Positions 1 to 7,484 of a stretch of DNA of 7,484 nt are shown in pieces. Source of the stretch: JBKJML01 sp046596415 (lineage in GTDB: Bacteria; Actinomycetota; Thermoleophilia; Gaiellales; Gaiellaceae). The translations under genes were made by a program, and so were the position numbers. Numbering within the stretch: the first letter of the stretch is position 1; every line of letters begins with the position of its first letter. A model generated the notes under the pieces. It ran no database searches, had not been told where the DNA came from, and was given only the letters and a program-made list of their open reading frames with translations. The DNA is taken from NCBI GenBank assembly GCA_046596415.1, contig JBKJML010000083.1, positions 1 to 7,484 of the forward strand. The letters run 5' to 3'.

Positions 1-1
1 C

Positions 2-415
2 TCCGAGGACGACGTGCAGCGGATGATCCACGACGCCGAGGCACACGCCGGCGAGGCGCACGAGCTGCGCGAGCTCGCCGACGCCCGCAACGTGGCGGAG
101 AACCTCGCCTACCAGACCGAGCGGAGCCTCAAGGAGCATCGCGAGAAGCTCGACGAGGCGACCGCCGGCACGATCGAAGGTCGGATCATGGAGCTCCGGC
201 AGGCGCTCGAATCGACCGACGTGGCCGAGATCCGGCGGCGCACCGAGGCGCTCACCGAGGCCTCCCGCGCCCTCGCCGACGCGGTCTACGCCCAGGCGAG
301 CGCTCAGGCTCAGGCCTCCGCGGCCGGTGACGGAACCGCCCCGGCCGAGGACGAGGTCGTCGAGGAAGCCGACTACGAGGTGATCGACGAAGAGGAGGAG
401 GCGAAGACCTCCTGA
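2..415 (+). CDS. dnaK: Chaperone protein DnaK (Hsp70), C-terminal part
   Basis: This is the last 137 codons of DnaK; the ATPase domain and most of the substrate-binding domain lie upstream of the window. The visible part is the helical lid of the substrate-binding domain. It opens with SEDDVQRMIHDAEAHA, followed by the family-typical ARNVAENLAYQTERSL stretch and amphipathic helices. The tail is disordered, rich in Ala then Glu/Asp, and ends VIDEEEEAKTS. Acidic tails of this kind are usual in bacterial DnaK. DnaK binds exposed hydrophobic segments of unfolded cytosolic proteins in an ATP-driven cycle, stimulated by DnaJ and reset by GrpE, both encoded just downstream. In actinomycetes DnaK is also the co-repressor of HspR, which is encoded here too. 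The TGA stop shares its A with the grpE ATG (TGATG), so translation is probably coupled. Confidence 0.96.
   Translation, partial: SEDDVQRMIHDAEAHAGEAHELRELADARNVAENLAYQTERSLKEHREKLDEATAGTIEGRIMELRQALESTDVAEIRRRTEALTEASRALADAVYAQASAQAQASAAGDGTAPAEDEVVEEADYEVIDEEEEAKTS
396..413 (+). promoter_or_regulatory. Hairpin masking the grpE Shine-Dalgarno sequence
   Basis: A perfect Shine-Dalgarno sequence AGGAGG (396-401) is followed by the loop CGAAGA and its exact complement CCTCCT (408-413). The last base of the complement is the T of the dnaK stop codon, and the grpE ATG begins at 415. The mRNA could therefore fold into a 6-bp stem that hides the ribosome-binding site until ribosomes finishing dnaK open it. 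The Shine-Dalgarno to start spacing is 13 bases, which is long. The bases also encode the acidic dnaK tail, so the complementarity could be chance. Confidence 0.4.
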
Positions 416-897
416 TGACGGACGAGCCCCGCAGCGAACAGGAGCTGGCCGAGGAGAGCGAGGAGCAGCCGGTTGCGGAGGCGCAGCCGGCTCATGACGA
501 TTCCTACCTCCGCCTGGCCGCCGACTTCGACAACTACCGCAAGCGGGTCGTGCGTGAACAGGCCGACCTCTCGAGGCGCGCGAACGAGCGGCTGCTGAAC
601 GAGCTGCTGCCGGTGATCGACGATCTCGAGCGGGCGCTCGAGGCTGCGGCTGCGCACGAGGAGGCGACCCTCGAGGAGGGCGTTCGCCTCGTCCACCGCT
701 CCCTCTCCGGCCTGCTCGAGCGGCACGGACTCTCCGAGATCGAAGCCGACGGGCCGTTCGACCCACACGTCCATGAGGCGCTGCTGACGCAGCCTGCCGA
801 GGGCGCCGAGCAGGGGTCGGTCGTGCAGGTGCTCCAGAAGGGCTACCGGCTCGGCGACCGTGTGCTGCGGCCCGCTCGGGTGATCGTCGCGGAGTGA
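415..897 (+). CDS. grpE: Nucleotide exchange factor GrpE
   Basis: GrpE releases ADP from DnaK so the chaperone can rebind ATP and let go of its substrate; it works as a cytosolic dimer. The 160-residue product has an acidic, probably disordered N-terminus (1-28) and a helical coiled-coil segment with the hallmark DFDNYRKR (about 38-45). A helical bundle region (about 55-105) follows, then the C-terminal beta domain with PFDPHVHEAL (114-123) and GYRLGDRVLRPARV (143-156), the part that contacts DnaK. It is shorter than many GrpE proteins (roughly 180-210 residues). The shortfall is mainly in the long N-terminal helix before DFDNYRKR. The ATG start overlaps the dnaK stop by one base, and the TGA stop overlaps the dnaJ GTG by four bases, so it sits inside the operon. 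Confidence 0.96.
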   Translation: MTDEPRSEQELAEESEEQPVAEAQPAHDDSYLRLAADFDNYRKRVVREQADLSRRANERLLNELLPVIDDLERALEAAAAHEEATLEEGVRLVHRSLSGLLERHGLSEIEADGPFDPHVHEALLTQPAEGAEQGSVVQVLQKGYRLGDRVLRPARVIVAE

Positions 898-1943
898 GCG
901 TGGCGACCCCGTACGACATCCTCGGCGTCACGAAGGGCGCGACCGCGGACGAGGTCAAGAAGGCCTATCGCTCTCTGGCCCGCAAGCACCACCCCGACAG
1001 CGGTGGCGACGAGGCGAAGTTCAAGGAGATCCAGGGTGCCTACGACGTGCTCTCCGATCCCGACAAGCGCCAGCGCTACGACACCTTCGGGGCCGCGAAC
1101 GGGGCCGGGCCGGGGGGCTCCGGCGGCGGTTTCCAGTCGGCCGACTTCGACCTCGGCGATCTCTCCGATCTCTTCGGCGGTATCTTCGGTGGCCGCGGCC
1201 GGGGCGGCCCACAGCGGCACCGGCCCGAGCGCGGCTCGGACCTCGAGGCTCATGTCAGCCTCTCGTTCGAGGACTCACTCCAAGGTGCGGAGGTGCGGGT
1301 CCCGGTCGAGGTCGAGACCGCCTGCCACTCGTGCGGTGGCTCGGGTGCCGAGCCGGGCACGGCGCCGATCGTGTGCCCAGAATGCGGCGGCCGCGGCGTT
1401 AGAGCCGAGGCGCAAGGGCTCTTCTCTCTCTCGCAGCCGTGCCCGCGTTGCCGCGGCAACGGAACCGTGATCGAGAAGCCGTGCAAGACGTGCCGCGGCA
1501 CGGGTCACGAGCGGAAGACCAAGCATTTCAACGTCAAGATCCCGGCCGGTGCGAAGGACGGCACGCGCGTGCGGCTGAAGGGAAAGGGCGAGCCCGGCCG
1601 TCACGGAGGCCCGTCAGGCGATCTCTACGTCGTCGCCCGCGTCGCAGCGTCGACCCTGTACGAGCGGCGTGGCGCCGACCTCGTGGTCGATGTGCCCGTG
1701 TCGTACGCCGACGCGGCGCTCGGCGCGTCCGTGCAGGTGCCGACCCCCGAAGGCCCGATCTCGCTCAAGGTCCCGGCCGGCTCCCAGCACGGGAAGCTGC
1801 TCAAGGTGAAGGGGCGTGGGGCGCCGAAGCTGACGGGCGGCGGCAAGGGCGACCTGCTCGCCCGCCTGCGTCTCGACGTGCCGCAGAAGCTCTCGAAGCA
1901 GGAACGTGAACTGCTCGAAGAGCTGCGGAAGGTGACGGGATGA
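894..1943 (+). CDS. dnaJ: Chaperone protein DnaJ (type I Hsp40)
   Basis: DnaJ delivers unfolded proteins to DnaK and stimulates its ATPase. The 349-residue protein has all type I domains in order. The J domain spans about 6-63, with the HPD motif at 33-35. A Gly/Phe-rich linker (about 65-105) contains DLSDLFGG. The zinc-finger domain has four intact CxxCxGxG repeats (C144/C147, C161/C164, C183/C186, C197/C200), enough for two zinc ions. The C-terminal substrate-binding beta domains run from about 207 to 330, with RVRLKGKGEPG at 226-236. The start used is GTG 894, overlapping the grpE stop as GTGA. A second in-frame GTG at 900 is a serious alternative: GGAG at 891-894 lies five bases before it, and the protein would begin MATPYDILGV. 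In actinomycetes this copy, linked to hspR, is usually called DnaJ1. Confidence 0.96.
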   Translation: MSVATPYDILGVTKGATADEVKKAYRSLARKHHPDSGGDEAKFKEIQGAYDVLSDPDKRQRYDTFGAANGAGPGGSGGGFQSADFDLGDLSDLFGGIFGGRGRGGPQRHRPERGSDLEAHVSLSFEDSLQGAEVRVPVEVETACHSCGGSGAEPGTAPIVCPECGGRGVRAEAQGLFSLSQPCPRCRGNGTVIEKPCKTCRGTGHERKTKHFNVKIPAGAKDGTRVRLKGKGEPGRHGGPSGDLYVVARVAASTLYERRGADLVVDVPVSYADAALGASVQVPTPEGPISLKVPAGSQHGKLLKVKGRGAPKLTGGGKGDLLARLRLDVPQKLSKQERELLEELRKVTG

Positions 1944-2305
1944 TCGACGACCGGCCCCGGTACATGATCTCCGTCGCCGCCGACCTCGTCGGCATGCATC
2001 CGCAGACGCTGCGGGTCTACGAGGCGAAGGGGCTCGTCCGGCCCGGCAGGACGCCCGGCGGCACGCGGCTCTTCTCCGAGCACGATCTCGAGCGGCTGCG
2101 GCTGATCCAGCGGCTCACGACCGAGCTCGGGCTCAACCTCGCCGGCGTCGAGCATGTGCTCCGGCTCGAGGACGAGCTCCAGAAGCTGCGCTCCCGGATG
2201 GAGCGGCGGGAGCGGGAGCTACGCGGGCAGATCCAGGAAGTACACCGGTCGTACCGGCGCGAGGTCGTGCTCTATCGGCCCTCGCAGCCGCCGGCGACGA
2301 GATAG
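1940..2305 (+). CDS. hspR: Heat-shock repressor HspR (MerR family)
   Basis: HspR is a MerR-type DNA-binding repressor of the dnaK operon in actinomycetes. Known HspR proteins bind inverted repeats (HAIR, CTTGAGT-N7-ACTCAAG) and need DnaK as co-repressor, so titration of DnaK by misfolded protein derepresses the operon. The 121-residue product starts with a winged helix-turn-helix: ISVAADLVGMHPQTLRVYE (about 10-28), then the wing with TPGGTRLFSEHDLERL (about 38-53). A charged coiled coil (about 74-105) should mediate dimerisation. The end is a short hydrophobic tail (VVLYRPS), a feature I associate with this family. No cysteine cluster or effector domain is present, in contrast to metal- or drug-sensing MerR proteins. 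The ATG overlaps the dnaJ stop (ATGA), and GGAAGG at 1927-1932 is a good ribosome-binding site seven bases upstream. No HAIR site is visible in the window; it is expected upstream of dnaK. Confidence 0.94.
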   Translation: MIDDRPRYMISVAADLVGMHPQTLRVYEAKGLVRPGRTPGGTRLFSEHDLERLRLIQRLTTELGLNLAGVEHVLRLEDELQKLRSRMERRERELRGQIQEVHRSYRREVVLYRPSQPPATR

Positions 2306-2310
2306 GGAGA
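2304..2310 (+). promoter_or_regulatory. Ribosome-binding site of clpB
   Basis: AGGGAGA begins inside the hspR TAG stop and ends five bases before ATG 2316. It decides the clpB start. The same frame stays open further upstream inside hspR, but that stretch encodes no ClpB-like sequence. MDFNKLT at the chosen start is the standard ClpB N-terminus. Confidence 0.75.
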
Positions 2311-2315
2311 ACGAG

Positions 2316-4775
<2,460 letters not shown>

Positions 4776-4778
<3 letters not shown>

Positions 4779-4811
4779 CCAGGTACAGGGCTGAAGCCCA
4801 TGGCCTGGCTA
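4776..4811. terminator. Bidirectional hairpin containing both stop codons
   Basis: The 30 bases between clpB and the convergent minus-strand gene form most of an inverted repeat. The outer arms TAGCCAGG (4776-4783) and CCTGGCTA (4804-4811) are perfect 8-bp complements. An inner stem GGGC (4788-4791)/GCCC (4796-4799) closes a TGAA tetraloop, with a 4x4 internal loop between the two stems. The outer arms begin with the TAG stop of clpB on one strand and the TAG stop of the opposite gene on the other. There is no T-run on either side, so it would act as a U-tail-less terminator or mRNA 3'-end protector; this role is inferred. Confidence 0.6.
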
Positions 4812-5306
4812 GCAGAGCGCCTCGAGCAGTAGCTGGGCGACGAGGATCTTCACGATCATCGACTGCATCCCTGCGATCGCGCCCGCGAGGACACGGGGTG
4901 GTAGCCGCAGCACGAGCAGGCCACCGACGAGCGCCGTCCCGACCACGACGCAGGTGATGAGCAGCCCCGCCCCGACGATGACGAGCGCTTGCGGATCCGT
5001 GATCGTGTGGGCAAAGGCGTCACCGGAGCGTGTGCCGATGCCGGCGAGGAAGAGGACGGTCCCGAGTTGGCGCAGGGTCAGGTTCGCGGTGTAGGGCACC
5101 TGCCAGACGAGCGAGCCCGTGCGCCCGAGCACCCAGATCGGCTCGGGCAGCTTGAGTCGCGGGTCGAGCGCGCCGACCGCGATCCCGGCGAAGAGCACCC
5201 CCGCGATGCCGAGGCTGAACCCGTGCACCCGCACCCGCGCGAGCAGAAACCCGAGCGCGGCGACGACGAAGAGAAGGAGCGTCGGGCTGTCGACGAGCAG
5301 GTCGAC
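4809..5306 (-). pseudogene. Internally deleted YidE/AspT-type transporter relic
   Basis: The open frame resembles the Asp-Al_Ex family (AspT/YidE/YbjL), membrane transporters normally of about 530-560 residues built as two homologous membrane halves around paired RCK_C (TrkA-C) domains. Only about 165 residues remain. The N-terminal part (DLLVDSPTLLLF, then GFSLGIAGVLFAGIAVGAL and LPEPIWVLG) matches the start of the first half. It runs directly into RTGSLVWQ and ANLTLRQLGTVLFLAGIGTRSG, typical of the second half, so the middle including the RCK_C domains is absent. A further gap of about 30 residues seems to lie between AGAIAGMQ and MIVKILVAQLLL. Homology begins near 5306, but the first ATG/GTG/TTG in frame is GTG 5234, inside the first hydrophobic region; codons back to the TAG at 5334-5336 offer only CTG (5298-5300). 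Read from GTG 5234 it gives 141 residues with three or four membrane segments. It is probably inactive, though the frame has no internal stop. It lies 35 bases behind the cupin on the same strand. Confidence 0.6.
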
Positions 5307-5341
5307 CGGGCGATTGTCCCGGCTGGAGACCCGCTACCGCG

Positions 5342-5725
5342 TCAGTCCACCGCCGGGAGGAACGTCGTCTCGCCGCGCTCCGGCGGAGCACCCACGATGA
5401 ACAACTGCAGCTCGTCCTCGTGCCGGTTCGAGAGCTGGAGCGCTGTCCCCGGCTGGACGACGAGGACGCTGCCCGTCGCCAGATCGTGCCGCTCCGGCTC
5501 GTCCCCCTCGCCCATGTGGATCGTCAGCGTGCCGGCGAGGACGACGAACACCTCCTCCTGAACCGGGTCGATGTGCCTGCGGCCGACCGCGCCCGACGGG
5601 TAGCGGAAGAGGTTCGCGCGCGACTGCGTCATCGCCTCCGAGAGCCCGGCCGCCAGGCGCGGGTCGCCCTCGCGGCGGGGGCGCCACTCGAGGTCGGCCG
5701 CGTGGAAGACCGTGTAACCGCTCAC
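5342..5725 (-). CDS. Small single-domain cupin protein
   Basis: This is a 127-residue soluble protein made of one cupin (conserved beta-barrel) domain; its substrate cannot be told from sequence. Cupin motif 1 is recognisable at 48-65 as GRRHIDPVQEEVFVVLAG, with H51 and E57/E58 as likely metal ligands; the second histidine of the usual HxH is D53. Motif 2 is GSVLVVQPGTALQLSN (85-100), where the usual histidine is Q97. The protein ends near PPERGETTFLP, a tail I associate with cupin proteins annotated only by domain. GTG 5725 was chosen because the product then begins MSGYTVFHAADLEW, like relatives, and because a TAGGTT box lies seven bases upstream. An in-frame GTG at 5767 would add 14 residues but lies inside a tandem repeat. 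It is divergent from the peptidase gene and points toward the transporter relic. A sugar-isomerase, dioxygenase or purely binding role are all possible. Confidence 0.8.
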   Translation of the reverse strand: MSGYTVFHAADLEWRPRREGDPRLAAGLSEAMTQSRANLFRYPSGAVGRRHIDPVQEEVFVVLAGTLTIHMGEGDEPERHDLATGSVLVVQPGTALQLSNRHEDELQLFIVGAPPERGETTFLPAVD

Positions 5726-5732
5726 CGTTTGG

Positions 5733-5760
5733 AACCTAGCGGATGCAAGCCGGTCGTCAC
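5733..5760 (-). promoter_or_regulatory. Candidate promoter of the cupin gene
   Basis: On the minus strand TAGGTT (5738 down to 5733) fits the actinobacterial -10 pattern TANNNT and ends seven bases before GTG 5725, giving a 5' leader of about one base. Sixteen bases further upstream, GTGACG (5760 down to 5755) matches four of six positions of TTGACA. That hexamer is the last unit of the TCGTCAC repeat. No convincing Shine-Dalgarno sequence precedes GTG 5725, which agrees with near-leaderless translation. This is a pattern match only. Confidence 0.4.
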
Positions 5761-5781
5761 TCGTCACTCGTCACTCGTCAC
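5754..5781. repeat. Four tandem copies of the heptamer TCGTCAC
   Basis: Four exact, head-to-tail copies of TCGTCAC fill 28 bases of the divergent intergenic region; on the other strand the unit is GTGACGA. The unit length is not a multiple of three, and nothing supports its being coding. It resembles the short tandemly repeated heptamers found between genes in some bacteria. Each copy holds TGAC, the core of a -35 box, and a GTG on the minus strand. Confidence 0.9.
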
Positions 5782-5848
5782 TGGCCCCTCCGGAGCGCGA
5801 GCGCGACCGCATCTGGCAACGTCAGACCCAGACCGCGTTGCGGGACGA

Positions 5849-5854
5849 TAGGTT
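5849..5854 (+). promoter_or_regulatory. Candidate leaderless -10 box of the peptidase gene
   Basis: TAGGTT ends exactly six bases before GTG 5861, so a transcript starting at the usual +1 would begin on the start codon itself. TANNNT at this distance is the recognised signature of leaderless genes in actinobacteria. No good -35 box is seen 16-18 bases upstream, and no strong Shine-Dalgarno sequence precedes the GTG. The longer word TAGGTTCC is shared with the facing cupin promoter. Confidence 0.42.
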
Positions 5855-5860
5855 CCCCAC

Positions 5861-7484
5861 GTGGCTGTGACCGAGACCGGGGCCGAACAGGTCGAATGGG
5901 ACCTGTCCGACCTCTACGAGGGGCCGGACGACCCACGACTCGACTCCGATCTCGAGGAGGCCGTCGCCGCCGCGCTCGCGTTCGCGGAGCGCCATCGCGG
6001 CACGATCGCCGGGATGAGCGCGCAGGAGCTCGCCGACGCGGTCGCCGAGAGCGAGCGAATTCACTCCCAGCTCACCCGCGTCGAAGCCTTTTCGCGCTTG
6101 CGGCTCGCCGCCGACTCCACCGATCAGGCGCGCGGAGCCCTCGTCCAGCGCGTCCGCGAGCGCGCGACCGCCGCCGAGACTGAGCTCCTGTTTCTCGACC
6201 TCGAATGGGCCGCGCTCGACGACGAGCGCGCCGACGCTCTCCTGGCCGACCCCGCGCTCGAGCGCTACGCCGGTGTCCTGCGTTCCGAGCGCCGCTACCG
6301 CCCGCATCTCCTCTCCGAGCCTGAGGAGCGGCTCTCCGTGGAGAAGAGCCTCACCGGTGTCGGCGCGTGGAACAGACTCTTCAACGAGCTCCTCTCCGAC
6401 CTCGCCGTCGAGCTCGACGGCGAGAGCATCTCGCTCGACACGGCACTGGCGCGCCTCTCCCGCGAGCCCGAGCAGGCGGAGCGCGAACGCGTTGCTGCGA
6501 CGGTCACCGAGGCGCTGCGACCCGGCCTGCGCACCCGCTCGTACATCCTCAACACGGTGCTGAGCGAGCGTGCCGTCGAGGATCGCCTGCGGGGCCACGC
6601 AACCTGGATTTCAGCCCGGAACCTGGCAAACGAGATCCCGGACGACGCGGCCCAGAGCCTCGTGGACTCGATCGTCGACCGCTACGACATCCCGCGCCGC
6701 TACTACGACCTGAAGCGGCGCCTGCTCGGCCTGGACGCGCTCCGCGACTACGACCGCTTCGCACCGCTCCAGGGCGTTCCGGGCACGATCGCCTGGGACG
6801 ACGCACGCGAGCTCGTCGTCGATGCGTTCGGTTCCTTCTCTCCGCTCGCGGGCGACATCGTCGGGCGCTTCTTCGACGAGAGCTGGATCGACGCGCCGCC
6901 GCGGCCCGGCAAGGCGCTCGGTGCCTTCTGCGCGACGACAATCCCCGACGTCCACCCGTACGTGCTGATGAACTACGCGGGCGAGCGCCGGTCGGTGTTG
7001 ACGCTCGCACACGAGCTCGGACACGGCCTCCACGGCACGCTCGCCCAGGACCTCGGGCTCCTGAACGCGTCGACGCCGCTCACGCTCGCCGAGACCGCAT
7101 CAGTCTTCGCCGAGGCGCTCGTCTTCGAGAAGCTGAAGGAGCGCGAGGACGACCCGCGCGCCCGGCTCGACCTGCTGATCGGGCGGATCGACGACTCGAT
7201 CGCGACGGTCTTCCGCCAGATCGCGCTCAACCGCTTCGAGCACGCGATCCATACGGGCCGCCGCGAGGAGGGCGAGCTCGGCGTCGACCGCGTCTCGGAG
7301 CTGTGGCGCCGGGAGCAGGAGCGCCTGCTCGGCGACTCCGTCGAGGTGACCGAGAACTACGGGATCTGGTGGAGCTACGTGCCCCACTTCATCTCGACGC
7401 CCGGCTACGTCTACGCCTACGCCTTTGGCTACCTCTTCTCGCTCGCGATCTACGGGCGCTACCGGGAGGAGGGCGACTCGCTCG
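5861..7484 (+). CDS. pepF: M3-family zinc oligoendopeptidase (PepF type), 3' end cut
   Basis: This is a cytosolic zinc metallopeptidase that cleaves short peptides, probably completing breakdown of peptides released by larger proteases. The window holds 541 codons without a stop; relatives have about 590-600, so some 50 residues are missing beyond the edge. The N-terminus begins with the EWDLSDLYEGPDDPRL signature (about 12-26), followed by a long helical oligopeptidase domain that includes YRPHLLSEPEERL (146-158). The catalytic site is HELGH (H384, E385, H388), with E411 of LAETASVFAEAL as third zinc ligand. Downstream, H509 and the tyrosines of GYVYAYAFGY (515-524) match the substrate-binding His/Tyr region of M3 enzymes. 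No signal peptide is visible. The start is GTG 5861; an in-frame GTG at 5867 is an alternative. No strong ribosome-binding site precedes either, but a TAGGTT box at leaderless spacing favours 5861. The exact M3B subfamily is not certain, and the symbol is by similarity. Confidence 0.93.
   Translation, partial: MAVTETGAEQVEWDLSDLYEGPDDPRLDSDLEEAVAAALAFAERHRGTIAGMSAQELADAVAESERIHSQLTRVEAFSRLRLAADSTDQARGALVQRVRERATAAETELLFLDLEWAALDDERADALLADPALERYAGVLRSERRYRPHLLSEPEERLSVEKSLTGVGAWNRLFNELLSDLAVELDGESISLDTALARLSREPEQAERERVAATVTEALRPGLRTRSYILNTVLSERAVEDRLRGHATWISARNLANEIPDDAAQSLVDSIVDRYDIPRRYYDLKRRLLGLDALRDYDRFAPLQGVPGTIAWDDARELVVDAFGSFSPLAGDIVGRFFDESWIDAPPRPGKALGAFCATTIPDVHPYVLMNYAGERRSVLTLAHELGHGLHGTLAQDLGLLNASTPLTLAETASVFAEALVFEKLKEREDDPRARLDLLIGRIDDSIATVFRQIALNRFEHAIHTGRREEGELGVDRVSELWRREQERLLGDSVEVTENYGIWWSYVPHFISTPGYVYAYAFGYLFSLAIYGRYREEGDSL

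Noticed and set aside
2154..2315. An upstream extension of the clpB reading frame inside hspR
   Set aside because: The extra 54 residues are Arg/Ser-rich, out of frame with hspR, and unlike any ClpB N-terminus; ATG 2316 has a proper ribosome-binding site.
5151..5157. CTTGAGT, identical to one half of the HspR-binding HAIR element
   Set aside because: No ACTCAAG follows at seven bases, and it lies inside the transporter relic, away from any start of the heat-shock genes.
5306..5322. Inverted repeat CCGGG-N7-CCCGG between the cupin stop and the transporter relic
   Set aside because: The 5-bp stem without a T-run is too weak to call a terminator in such GC-rich sequence.
5726..5767. In-frame extension of the cupin to GTG 5767
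   Set aside because: The start would lie in the tandem repeat with no ribosome-binding site, and the added residues do not resemble cupin N-termini.
5822..6598. A 258-codon open frame antisense to the peptidase gene
   Set aside because: It is a shadow of the peptidase frame, which encodes a continuous M3 protein with zinc motif; the antisense product is low-complexity.

Overview
The window is GC-rich, densely packed bacterial DNA and reads as the chromosome of an actinomycete-type bacterium (Actinomycetota). The main evidence is a dnaK-grpE-dnaJ-hspR cluster. HspR is the MerR-type heat-shock repressor typical of that phylum. GTG starts are frequent and third codon positions are strongly G/C. 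Having clpB directly behind hspR, together with the style of the proteins, fits a deep-branching class such as Thermoleophilia, but that placement is inference.

Layout: (1) Positions 2-4778, + strand, form one heat-shock operon: the 3' end of dnaK, then grpE, dnaJ, hspR and clpB. Junctions are overlapping stop/start codons (TGATG, GTGA, ATGA), and a 10-base gap separates hspR from clpB. DnaK, DnaJ and GrpE form the Hsp70 cycle. ClpB is the disaggregase that works with it. HspR is expected to repress the whole unit, with DnaK as co-repressor. The operon promoter lies upstream of the window. (2) At 4776-4811 a compact inverted repeat separates clpB from convergent minus-strand genes, and its stem contains both stop codons. 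(3) Positions 4809-5306, minus strand, hold a shortened relic of a YidE/AspT-type membrane transporter. It seems to have lost its start codon, its central regulatory domains and a second internal segment. (4) Positions 5342-5725, minus strand, encode a small single-domain cupin. (5) The divergent region 5726-5860 carries four tandem copies of a 7-base repeat and two facing TAGGTTCC elements, placed where -10 boxes of near-leaderless genes would sit. (6) From 5861 to the window end, + strand, runs an M3-family zinc oligoendopeptidase (PepF type), cut off by the window before its C-terminus.

No tRNA, rRNA, CRISPR array, insertion sequence or phage gene was seen, and no clearly new multi-gene system. 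The points most worth a second look are the internally deleted transporter, a Shine-Dalgarno-sequestering hairpin at the dnaK/grpE junction, the double-stop terminator hairpin, the heptamer repeat with its facing promoter-like boxes, and a compact ClpB lacking a segment of its second AAA+ module. No stretch longer than about 300 bases lacks a gene.
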